From Candidatus Poseidoniaceae archaeon (GTDB taxonomy: Archaea > Thermoplasmatota > Poseidoniia > Poseidoniales > Poseidoniaceae), in contig CALKGM010000018.1 in assembly GCA_938084675.1 (NCBI GenBank), positions 1 to 60,892 of the forward strand: a stretch of 60,892 nucleotides of DNA, written 5' to 3'. The translations under genes were made by a program, and so were the position numbers. The notes below the pieces were generated by a model that saw nothing but the letters and a program-made list of their open reading frames with translations, did no database searches and was not told the DNA's origin. Positions 25,830 to 33,750 of this stretch are shown one piece after another. The first letter of the stretch is position 1; each line of letters starts with the position of its first letter.

Positions 25830-26885
25830 TCACTCCGTAATATCGTACTTTGAATCGAAGTACGCCGAAATTCCTGGAACATCTTCAATCAAATTACCGT
25901 AAGAAGAAAGGTGTTGTGAAGCATTTGTTGAGGATATCGCTGGAGTATTGAGGACATCTGTGAGAATAGAGAGGCCTTCTGGTGTATCCTTCATGGCGAC
26001 AAGGGTCTCTTGAACAAGGGTCATTGTGGCAGCGTCACTAGTTGCAGGATTGTACATTACAGGGTGGGATGGAGCGTTGCCGTACGATGGCAACAAGATG
26101 TAATCGGATTCCGGAAGGCACCATGCCTCGTTCGTGCTCGCATCGTCGTTTCCACAATAGGATGAGATCGTTGAATCCTTAACGAATGCTACATCTCCTA
26201 CGCCTTCAGAAAGGCACTTAACGGCCCCGTTGTAGGAATAATAAGGTGTTCCTGAATCAGGAATACTTGAATTCTCACTGAAGAAATTTGTGATGGTCGA
26301 ACGCAGAGATTCAACATCATTTGCATCACCAATTACATTGGCGTAGCCGTTTCCAATAAGAAAGCCCATTGGAAGAAGCATCCCTGCTGACTTGAGCCAC
26401 CCAGTATGGCAGGAAGTCTTACCAGCCATGAGGGAAAACGGATCGGTTGTAGGGTCATCATCGAGGTGTGCGGCAGCGATTTCAGAGTCCTTGAGAACTA
26501 CTGCATGAGCACTGTAATATGCGCGTCCATCCGACTTTTGGTCGGCTGCAATTGCATCCAATCCATATTGTTGCCAGCCAACCCAGGCTGCACCGCCATC
26601 CATGAAAGCAATGTCAGCATTGCCAAAACGGAGTGCTTGTAGCGCTGCTCCTTCAGAATCAATAGGATAGAGAGAAACATCCATGTTGAGTTCTTCACTC
26701 AAATAATCGGCAAGACGGTGAGGGTTTTCATCGACGTTAGTATAATCATCTTTGATGCTGTAAGCAATGACAAAATCTTCTAAATTCTGGCTTTCATTCT
26801 CGTCTTCTAAACCAAGACAACCCGCAAGGGATGCTGTGGAGATTAGAAATACAAGTATCATTGATTTTAAAGTCCGTGTTTTCAT
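25830..26885 (-). CDS. phnD: PhnD-like phosphonate/phosphate-ester binding lipoprotein
   Basis: A 351-residue secreted solute-binding protein. The N-terminus is a signal peptide with lipobox TASLAGC (C23), so it is membrane-anchored by lipid. The mature part has a PhnD-like order: FVIAYSIKDDY, PHRLADYLSEEL, ALRFGNADIAFMDGGAAW, and SVVL-type strands, then CHTGW and VAFVKDSTISSYC. Four Cys in the mature domain could form disulfides. The GADIAF-like element and DGGAAW match PhnD binding clefts, but ligand residues cannot be assigned. I chose the ATG at 26885; a GTG at 26897 is the alternative. It is 192 bp upstream of phnC-phnE on the same strand. Confidence 0.91.
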   Translation of the reverse strand: MKTRTLKSMILVFLISTASLAGCLGLEDENESQNLEDFVIAYSIKDDYTNVDENPHRLADYLSEELNMDVSLYPIDSEGAALQALRFGNADIAFMDGGAAWVGWQQYGLDAIAADQKSDGRAYYSAHAVVLKDSEIAAAHLDDDPTTDPFSLMAGKTSCHTGWLKSAGMLLPMGFLIGNGYANVIGDANDVESLRSTITNFFSENSSIPDSGTPYYSYNGAVKCLSEGVGDVAFVKDSTISSYCGNDDASTNEAWCLPESDYILLPSYGNAPSHPVMYNPATSDAATMTLVQETLVAMKDTPEGLSILTDVLNTPAISSTNASQHLSSYGNLIEDVPGISAYFDSKYDITE

Positions 26886-26900
26886 GATAAGGGCCACCGG

Positions 26901-26951
26901 TTTAGGCCGCCCTAAAAGTCCCCCGCTTATAGGTTTTCGTATGCCCTAAAA
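26901..26951 (-). promoter_or_regulatory. Operator-like repeats around the phnD TATA box
   Basis: A perfect inverted repeat TTTAGG-ccgc-CCTAAA lies at 26901-26916 (at and just upstream of the predicted transcription start). A second GCCCTAAAA copy is at 26943-26951, 34 bp from the copy at 26909-26917. The minus-strand TATA-like CTATAAG (26926-26932) lies between them. The arrangement suggests a repressor site controlling the transporter, possibly by phosphorus status; the regulator is unknown. Confidence 0.5.
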
Positions 26952-26995
26952 ATGGGAAAACGTACCCTTCACGCCCTTAAAACAACTTTTGCGGA

Positions 26996-27068
26996 TAGTC
27001 CCTCTCGGATTTGAACCGAGGTCGGAGGAACCAGAATCCTCCATGATGGACCGCTACACTAAGGGACT
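26996..27068 (-). tRNA. tRNA-Gln (anticodon CUG)
   Basis: A 73-nt cloverleaf on the minus strand. The acceptor arms are AGTCCCT and AGGGACT with discriminator A at 26996. The anticodon arm is GAGGA/TCCTC around loop TTCTGGT (anticodon CUG, plus-strand 27032-27034). The T arm is CTCGG-TTCAAAT-CCGAG. The D arm is weak but compatible. No intron and no encoded CCA (TCC follows the discriminator). Confidence 0.93.
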
Positions 27069-27124
27069 GTATTCTTGGCCAAGAACGAGTCCTTCTTGAA
27101 ATCAACGGTGAGGGTGTCCTCGAC

Positions 27125-27313
27125 TCAAACGAAGCGGAAAAGAACTTTTGAAACCCAAGAGAGCATCATGATGGTCATAAATGACGCCAATGCATATTTG
27201 GCCCATGGGCGTGAGGGTTTGGTTTCTGGCCAGAGGTCAATTCCCATGGCTTCTGCTTGCTCGATGAGGTCAGCCATCTCAGCCAAATGCTCCTCTACCG
27301 ATTCATGAGTCAT
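27125..27313 (-). CDS. Small tail-anchored membrane protein
   Basis: A 62-residue protein: an acidic, helical N-terminus (MTHESVEEHLAEMADLIEQA) followed by one hydrophobic segment (about 42-58, YALASFMTIMMLSWVSK) and a short basic end. This looks like a C-terminally anchored protein with its N-terminal helix in the cytosol. It lies between tRNA-Gln and a divergent lipoprotein gene, with no competing reading frame. The amphipathic helix may bind a partner. Function unknown. Confidence 0.6.
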   Translation of the reverse strand: MTHESVEEHLAEMADLIEQAEAMGIDLWPETKPSRPWAKYALASFMTIMMLSWVSKVLFRFV

Positions 27314-27386
27314 GAACCATCGGTACCATCCGTTCTATTTTTACCCTCGGAGGCCAGGAGTGAAAAATTGGCGAAGGTAAAACGTT

Positions 27387-27393
27387 GATATAC
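27387..27393 (+). promoter_or_regulatory. Putative TATA box of the LDLR-like lipoprotein gene
   Basis: GATATAC centred about 24 bp before the ATG at 27414, so transcription would begin at or near the start codon. This suggests a leaderless mRNA, as is common in archaea. Confidence 0.4.
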
Positions 27394-27413
27394 CGACGAC
27401 CATAGGATAGTTT

Positions 27414-30400
27414 ATGCAGAAAAAACTTGCTTTCTTAATGACCGCTTTACTCCTTCTAGCAGGGTGCACAGAACCTACCGAAGATTCAGTGGCCGATGTA
27501 ATTGAAGAAATCATCCCCGGTTGTAATGATGAAACGGCATACAACTACAACGAAAGTGCAGGAAATGACCTCGCTTGTTTATCTGAAGAAATCTTAATTC
27601 AGGCGGTCAACGACTTCATCAAGCTCATGGATGAAGGTCCCGCTGCGGGAGAAACAGCAGGGTACACCGATACATGGTCAGGGCCAATGAACGTAGAGGG
27701 TGAGATGATGGATGCAGACGTATTAGAAACGGCCATCTTTAGTCCTGAAGGAGTTTATTTTGAATCATCTGTTGACCTCGGCGCAATGATGACTCTTGAA
27801 GAAAAATGGTGGGCGCAACCAACCTCGGACGGCACCATGATCTACGTTGATTACAACGGGGAGAAATTTTCCATGACCAGCGCAACTTCCTATGAAGATG
27901 TGATGAGGAGCATCATGGACGACGATGACATGCAAGATGACGAAACTTCGGGTAGAGAAGACAGCAGCAATGAAGACGCTGTGCCACCTCCTACACCGGA
28001 GGAACTTCTCCAAGAAGCAGATTCTGACAACAGCGATTCAATGAGTATCGAGGAATTCTTTACATTCCTTGAGGAGTTGGTTATGGTGGATAGAACAGAT
28101 GAAATGGATAAGGCATTGGAATCAGCCTACGCAGAGGCAGACGATGACCAGTCTGGTGAACTCACTATTGATGAATTGGAATCGTTTATTTTATCCGTTG
28201 ACCTCATCTTTGAAAGTATGGATTCCGACGGAGATGACGTGTTCATTTGCGACAACGGTGAAGAAATACCCTTTGACTATGTCAACGATGGCGAACAGGA
28301 TTGTTCAGATGGGTCCGATGAAAATGGAATGGGCGAGGATAGTGAAACAGGTATTGACCTGTCCGCATACGACTTTTCGTCGGCTAACTTCTCTCTTCTC
28401 ATGAACCCTATGGACGCTGTTTCCACGTTCGTATTCAGTGCTGAAATGACGGTGCTTGATAGCGAAATCCACACAGTGACCATTACCGTCAACGCCCTTT
28501 TAGAGTTGAGAAGCATTCAAGTTGATATTGATTCAAACGATGAATCCGGCACATTCACACTCCACACACTCGATGAAATGACTGCAATTCTTGAAGCCGA
28601 CATGTCGAGTTATGCTTCAACTGAAGCACTTCCATTCACGGTTGAACAGGATTGGTCCGGAAACAGCTTTGAATCAATGACATACGACGAAGATGGCAGT
28701 CCAATATTCCTCACCATCTTTGTCTGCATGGAGGGCGTGGATGCAACCATGATTGGTAACAAAAGCGTAATGGAAGTTTGGAACAGTACCAACCTTGACA
28801 CTTCATCCTGCGACACGGAACTAACTGAATATCACATGTTCGCAGAGAATGAAACCTTTGCATTACCTGAAGAATTCTTCATCAATGATTTCCCAGAAAA
28901 CATGAGTGCTTCCTCTCTAAGCCATAATGGTACAACCATGATTGAAACATATTATTTGCCTTCATCATTTTCCGATGAATGTGTTTATTTCGGCGGAACT
29001 TACAATAACTCAACAAGCACCTGCTCGGAACCAATTGGACAAATCACTCAATCCGATTCTAAAGCGTTTGAAGTCACACATGGAGACAGTGAACAAGGGG
29101 TAGTTACCATCTATCAGTACGATAGCCTTACTGGCTCAGTGCTTCTACTAACTCCCGAAGATATGTTTGAATGTGAAACAACTGGCGAGTTGATCGGTAG
29201 CGATCAATGGAACGATGGAATAGTGGATTGTTCTGACGGTTCAGATGAACCCGAAACAGAAGACTCTCAATTTGTGGACATGTGGTATTGCGATGCTATC
29301 ATGGACACGAATGTTCTTGCAGAGAATGAGTTTTTGAGCGTATGGAACAATACCAATCTCGACATGAGCATGTGTGATACTGACCTGGGCATCGACGACT
29401 TCAGCAACAAGGAATGGAATGGGCCAATGAACACGACAAATATTACCATCCCCAATAATATCTCCATTATGATCCAAGATGCTGGGGTGGACGATGATGA
29501 GATTTTCAATATCCAGTTTAACGGAACTCACCTCTCTATTCCTTACGCCAATTGGAGCAATATTGGAGAGGAATGTATGGGTGATTACAACCAAACAACC
29601 GACATCTGCACCGAACACCTTCCTCTCGCCAACGGAGATGAAGAAGCCTTTGAATTCAGTGATTCATTAGGTGAAACTCAAATTATGTTTTACCAATATG
29701 ATGCAGAATCTGGCTCGGGTGTGTTCATGGGGGTCATACCAATGTTTGAATGCGATTCGGGCGAGTTTATTGATTCAGGATTTTATGAAGATGGAATCGA
29801 AGATTGTGAGGATGGAAGTGACGAACCCGATTGGGGTTGGGAGGATCACAGTTTCTCCTCTGTTTACGACCAAACCACTTGGGAAACCACAGGATTCAAG
29901 TTCTCCGTCTATGAGGACATTGAATCATTCAAGAAAGTTGAGTTTGGTATTGTTACTGAAGAGGAATACTACGCGAACGAAAACCCGGATCTTACCCGTC
30001 TCCATTCAATGGGAGAAGAGACCTTCTCGTATGATGAGAATGGTGTATTTAGTGCAATTTACGAGATGACCTTGCTTAAAGACCAAGCTGATATTGAAGG
30101 CTATTCGTTTGAAAACCAATGTCACGTTCTTATCGCCACGGCCTATGATTCCAGCGACACCGAGACCGGAAGTTACAGCGAGTATGTTTGCTTCTATGAT
30201 GGAAATGGAAACAATGACGATATGTCAGTTTATACCATCATGGCAGGAGATGCTCCGTTCTTGTTTGAAGGAGTCACTGAGGACTATTCAATCGTTCTTT
30301 CATACTGTGAAAGCGACTATGATGACGATGGAACTGAAGTTCGTACCTGTGAAGAGGTAGATGATGTTGGATTAGGTCTCAAAGAGGCCATGACCACTGA

Positions 30401-30677
30401 AGCAGATTTGCGTGATGAGGATTACATAGATGCTATGGCTGAAGATGACCAATACATCTTCTTTGTTGATGCAGATGATTCGGGAACACTCTCTGACGGC
30501 GATATGATCTACATTACCAGTAACGGTGGAGTTGAAGAATCATGGAACACCGTTCGGCTCTACTCTTCCTCAGCCGACGCCTACAGCGACGAAAATCCGT
30601 CTCTGCCAGGATTCACCGGTATGCTCGCCACGCTTTCATTGCTTGGTGCAGCTTTCGTTCGCCGCCAAGAAGCATGA
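27414..30677 (+). CDS. Large lipoprotein with EF-hands, LDL-receptor-like Cys modules and PGF-CTERM-like end
   Basis: A 1087-residue secreted acidic protein. It has a signal peptide with lipobox LLLAGC (C18), then GCNDETAYNYNESAG, a short Cys module common in marine microbes. Two EF-hand-like loops follow at about 200 and 241 (DSDNSDSMSIEE, DDDQSGELTIDE). Three modules ending in a Cys-acidic-Gly motif lie at about 278, 585 and 778: DCSDGSDEN, DCSDGSDEP and DCEDGSDEP. These match the calcium-binding CxDGSDE core of LDL-receptor class A repeats. Between them lie repeated Ig-like stretches. It ends in LPGFTGMLATLSLLGAAF plus RR, a PGF-CTERM-like archaeosortase signal. It thus carries two possible anchors. 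Function unknown; probably Ca2+-dependent surface binding. Confidence 0.88.
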   Translation: MQKKLAFLMTALLLLAGCTEPTEDSVADVIEEIIPGCNDETAYNYNESAGNDLACLSEEILIQAVNDFIKLMDEGPAAGETAGYTDTWSGPMNVEGEMMDADVLETAIFSPEGVYFESSVDLGAMMTLEEKWWAQPTSDGTMIYVDYNGEKFSMTSATSYEDVMRSIMDDDDMQDDETSGREDSSNEDAVPPPTPEELLQEADSDNSDSMSIEEFFTFLEELVMVDRTDEMDKALESAYAEADDDQSGELTIDELESFILSVDLIFESMDSDGDDVFICDNGEEIPFDYVNDGEQDCSDGSDENGMGEDSETGIDLSAYDFSSANFSLLMNPMDAVSTFVFSAEMTVLDSEIHTVTITVNALLELRSIQVDIDSNDESGTFTLHTLDEMTAILEADMSSYASTEALPFTVEQDWSGNSFESMTYDEDGSPIFLTIFVCMEGVDATMIGNKSVMEVWNSTNLDTSSCDTELTEYHMFAENETFALPEEFFINDFPENMSASSLSHNGTTMIETYYLPSSFSDECVYFGGTYNNSTSTCSEPIGQITQSDSKAFEVTHGDSEQGVVTIYQYDSLTGSVLLLTPEDMFECETTGELIGSDQWNDGIVDCSDGSDEPETEDSQFVDMWYCDAIMDTNVLAENEFLSVWNNTNLDMSMCDTDLGIDDFSNKEWNGPMNTTNITIPNNISIMIQDAGVDDDEIFNIQFNGTHLSIPYANWSNIGEECMGDYNQTTDICTEHLPLANGDEEAFEFSDSLGETQIMFYQYDAESGSGVFMGVIPMFECDSGEFIDSGFYEDGIEDCEDGSDEPDWGWEDHSFSSVYDQTTWETTGFKFSVYEDIESFKKVEFGIVTEEEYYANENPDLTRLHSMGEETFSYDENGVFSAIYEMTLLKDQADIEGYSFENQCHVLIATAYDSSDTETGSYSEYVCFYDGNGNNDDMSVYTIMAGDAPFLFEGVTEDYSIVLSYCESDYDDDGTEVRTCEEVDDVGLGLKEAMTTEADLRDEDYIDAMAEDDQYIFFVDADDSGTLSDGDMIYITSNGGVEESWNTVRLYSSSADAYSDENPSLPGFTGMLATLSLLGAAFVRRQEA

Positions 30678-30719
30678 ACGATACGCAAGCCTTGAAGGTA
30701 AGCCGCTCAAGGCCCCTTC

Positions 30720-32225
30720 ATGAGTGAAGTACCTGAAGGTGTCAACTTTGCTCCCGCTTCGCGTCGCTCTGCGCGTCCAACGGCGACAATGACCCTCACC
30801 CGAGATGGCCCCGAAGGCGTTGAAGTACTCCTGGGTAAGCGTTCCATAACCATGAGAGCCTTTCCCAATTACTGGGCATTTCCAGGTGGAGGCGTATCAT
30901 CTGTAGACACTAAAGCAGTGGAGTCATTTCCACAACTCGAAGGGAGAGAAGCAACAACAATTGCTTGTATACTGAGAGAGATGAGTGAAGAACTTGGCCT
31001 CGTACCTGCTACGAACGGGTTAACCGCAGTTCCTTTAGATGCAAGATTAGCGATTGTCAGAGACAAAAAGAACTGGCTCCCAATGGCCAAGAACGCCGCC
31101 TTCCCTGTTTCTAAGGAGAACATCAAGGTACTCAGCCACCGGATTACGCCTCCCTTTGGACCTGTCCAATTTGACAATGCATTCCTCCATTTCCACGCTG
31201 GCCCATCAAATCAAATGCCTGAAATTGATTTAGAACCTCAAACCGAATTTACCGAAGTCAAATGGGCACGCCCTCTGGATATTCTTTCAAAATGGCGTTC
31301 TTACGAAATGAAAGTGGCTCCACCCGTGGTCACGCTTCTGATGGAAATTGAACGGACGCTTGACCGATTTGACCGGGACATGGAGAAGGCAGCAGATGAC
31401 ATTGCTTCGAGACTTCCAGGACGCCGGTCAATCCTATTTGCCCATGGTGTTGAAGTCATCCCGATCAAGACTGCAACGTTACCGCCAGCCGACCATACCA
31501 ACGCCTACATGGTGGGCGACCCCGAAGGGGATTATGTCCTGGTGGACCCTGCTGTTCGCATGCGAGAGGACATGGAATCTCTGGCAACGGCTATCGACCG
31601 ACACAAGGGCACCCTCGTAGCTGTCGTATTCACTCACAGCCACGCCGACCATCTTGCCGACATAGGTTTGCTTCGCGAAGCGATTGATGCTCCTATTTGG
31701 GGCAGTGAATTCACCTCCCAAAGTGTTCCATGTGACCGTATTCTCTCCGATGGAGATGAACTTCAACTCGGAGAACAATGTTGGAAGGTTCTCATAACTC
31801 CAGGCCATCATCCCGGCCATATCTGTCTACTCGGAGATGCAGGATTGATCGCAGGGGATATGGTCGCCGGAATCGGAACCATACTCATCCCTCCTCAAAC
31901 AGGTAACATGAACGAGTACATCGCTCAACTAAAGCGACTCAAGGAAGCAAAGCCGCATCTGATATTCCCCAGTCACGGTCCAGTGATTGCCCTACCAGAA
32001 CAAACCATTCAACGGTACATAGATCACCGGAGCGCTCGGCATCAACGTGTTTTAGATGCTGTAATTGCCGGCCAATCATCCGTTAACGAAATTGCAAAAA
32101 CTGCCTATGAAGATACACCTGACGCCCATCCAGGTCTTGCAATTGACCAAACATTATCTCATCTGCTCGCTCACCAAGAAGAGGGAAATCTCACACAGAA
32201 GAACGGTATTTGGACCGCACAATAA
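30720..32225 (+). CDS. NUDIX hydrolase fused to metallo-beta-lactamase-fold hydrolase
   Basis: A 501-residue two-domain enzyme. The N-terminal NUDIX domain (about 15-215) has WAFPGGGV and, after an insertion, REMSEELGL. This split box resembles NUDT7/NUDT19 CoA-diphosphatase-like proteins. The C-terminal metallo-beta-lactamase domain (about 245-500) has THSHADH, PGHHPGH, AGDMVAG and FPSHGP, giving all expected metal ligands, as in LACTB2/glyoxalase II-like hydrolases; a winged tail ends it. One plausible role is joint processing of CoA-linked or nucleotide metabolites. It starts the rightward run of genes with the oxidoreductase 12 bp downstream. Confidence 0.92.
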   Translation: MSEVPEGVNFAPASRRSARPTATMTLTRDGPEGVEVLLGKRSITMRAFPNYWAFPGGGVSSVDTKAVESFPQLEGREATTIACILREMSEELGLVPATNGLTAVPLDARLAIVRDKKNWLPMAKNAAFPVSKENIKVLSHRITPPFGPVQFDNAFLHFHAGPSNQMPEIDLEPQTEFTEVKWARPLDILSKWRSYEMKVAPPVVTLLMEIERTLDRFDRDMEKAADDIASRLPGRRSILFAHGVEVIPIKTATLPPADHTNAYMVGDPEGDYVLVDPAVRMREDMESLATAIDRHKGTLVAVVFTHSHADHLADIGLLREAIDAPIWGSEFTSQSVPCDRILSDGDELQLGEQCWKVLITPGHHPGHICLLGDAGLIAGDMVAGIGTILIPPQTGNMNEYIAQLKRLKEAKPHLIFPSHGPVIALPEQTIQRYIDHRSARHQRVLDAVIAGQSSVNEIAKTAYEDTPDAHPGLAIDQTLSHLLAHQEEGNLTQKNGIWTAQ

Positions 32226-32230
32226 GGAGG
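32224..32230 (+). promoter_or_regulatory. Consensus ribosome-binding site of the oxidoreductase gene
   Basis: AAGGAGG lies 7 nt before the ATG at 32238 and overlaps the stop of the NUDIX fusion. It is a full Shine-Dalgarno sequence and fixes the downstream start. Confidence 0.65.
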
Positions 32231-32237
32231 ATAAGAT

Positions 32238-33281
32238 ATGCCAAGAAGAGTTGTTATCAACAAAGCAGGGGGCGTTTCAGCAATCACCGTCCAATCCATG
32301 GACATGCCAGAACCCGGAAAGGATGAAGTCCGAATCAAAGTCGTATTTGCGGGGATTAATTTTGCAGATTTACTGATGCGGATGGGATTTTACAATCCAC
32401 GCCCACCTTACCCGTTCACACCGGGTTACGAAGTCAGTGGCTATGTTGATGCCCTCGGACCTGGAGTCACTTCATTTTCCATCGGACAACGCGTTGTGGC
32501 TGCAATGCGTAATGGGGGACAAGCAAGCCATGTGACGTGTGAAACATCAAGAGTCATGACAATTCCCGACACAATTTCACTTGAATCTGCTGCTGCAACA
32601 CCGGTGATTTACCTTACTGCTCACCATATGCTTCACTATCTCGGACACATGAAGGCTGACCATTCTGTTCTCATTCACGGGGGCGCCGGAGGCGTTGGTA
32701 TTGCAGCGCTTCAACTGTGTAAATGGGCTGGTATTGAGAAGGTCTGGGCCACCTCATCTGCCCCCAAGCACGAGATCATCAAACACTACGGAGCACGCGC
32801 CATTGACCGACATAACGAGAATTTCGTTGATATTATTCGAAAAGAAACCAACGGCCGTGGAGTCGACCATGTTCTTGACCCCATCGGAGGAGAGCACCTC
32901 AAGCGAAGCCTCTCGGTTGTCGCAGAAGGTGGGCGTTTGTACACCTACGGACTTTCAGCAGCAGCACCGACCTCAAAACGTTCCCTTCTCAAGGCACTTT
33001 TTGCGATGAGAAAAACACCAAAATTCGACCCTCTGCGGCTCATGACGCGAAACCGTTCCGTATTTGGGGTACACATGGGTACATGGAGCGATGAGCGCGT
33101 CATGCAAACTCAGCTTGACCGGATTCTCAAGGGAATAGAAGGTGGGAATCTCAATCCTACCGTCGACAGTATATTCCCCGCTGAAAAGGTTCAAGATGCG
33201 CATCAGTATATTCATGACGCTAAAAACATCGGAAAAGTTCTGCTGCAATTCTCACCTGATGATGGAGGAGTGATACAATGA
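32238..33281 (+). CDS. Zinc-independent quinone-oxidoreductase-like MDR enzyme
   Basis: A 347-residue medium-chain dehydrogenase/reductase. GroES-like N-terminal half: AGINFADLLMRMGFY and FTPGYEVSGYVDALG. The Rossmann motif is HGGAGGVGIAALQLCKWAG. It lacks the catalytic zinc ligands of alcohol dehydrogenases, placing it with NADPH quinone reductases and the VAT1 branch (the DPIGGEHLKRSL and YGLSAAAP segments are similar). It probably reduces a quinone, enone or enoyl thioester. The start is fixed by the AAGGAGG. Its TGA overlaps the ATG of the rhodanese lipoprotein (ATGA). Confidence 0.92.
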   Translation: MPRRVVINKAGGVSAITVQSMDMPEPGKDEVRIKVVFAGINFADLLMRMGFYNPRPPYPFTPGYEVSGYVDALGPGVTSFSIGQRVVAAMRNGGQASHVTCETSRVMTIPDTISLESAAATPVIYLTAHHMLHYLGHMKADHSVLIHGGAGGVGIAALQLCKWAGIEKVWATSSAPKHEIIKHYGARAIDRHNENFVDIIRKETNGRGVDHVLDPIGGEHLKRSLSVVAEGGRLYTYGLSAAAPTSKRSLLKALFAMRKTPKFDPLRLMTRNRSVFGVHMGTWSDERVMQTQLDRILKGIEGGNLNPTVDSIFPAEKVQDAHQYIHDAKNIGKVLLQFSPDDGGVIQ

Positions 33282-33700
33282 AGCAGAGATTTGGACGATT
33301 GAAGATTACGACCCTTATCCTCCTCGTGCTTCCTCTTGTAAGCCTTGCTGGATGTACGTCGGAATCCGAAAATTGGACCCGGGTTGATGCTGATGAATTC
33401 GCAACTGCGATTGATGAGGAAGCAGGTGCCTTCCTTCTTGATACTCGCACTCAAGATGAATGGGAAGCGGATGGTCATCTTGAAAATGCGACACTTATCC
33501 CACACGATAAATTATCTGAACGAAGCAGTGAGTTGCCAGATGACAAATCCACAACTATTCTCCTCTATTGCCGCAGTGGAAACCGTTCTCAAGCAGCCGC
33601 CGAAACACTCCTCGACCTCGGTTATACCGATGTGCGAGACCTTGAAAGTGGAATAATAGGCTGGAAGGATGCTGGATATTCTGTCATTTACGGTGCATGA
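33278..33700 (+). CDS. Rhodanese-domain lipoprotein
   Basis: A 140-residue secreted sulfurtransferase-like protein. The signal peptide ends with lipobox VSLAGC (C26), so the domain should sit on the outer face of the membrane. A single rhodanese domain follows, with LLDTRTQDEWEADGH and the active-site loop YCRSGNRSQ (C98). Extracytoplasmic rhodaneses have been linked to sulfur transfer or thiol repair, but the substrate here is unknown. It is translationally coupled to the MDR enzyme through ATGA and followed by NFACT after 50 bp. Confidence 0.92.
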   Translation: MKQRFGRLKITTLILLVLPLVSLAGCTSESENWTRVDADEFATAIDEEAGAFLLDTRTQDEWEADGHLENATLIPHDKLSERSSELPDDKSTTILLYCRSGNRSQAAAETLLDLGYTDVRDLESGIIGWKDAGYSVIYGA

Positions 33701-33750
33701 AGAACCTTCAATAAACCTCAACTTCACAAGGATAACAAGGGCGTGGCAGA

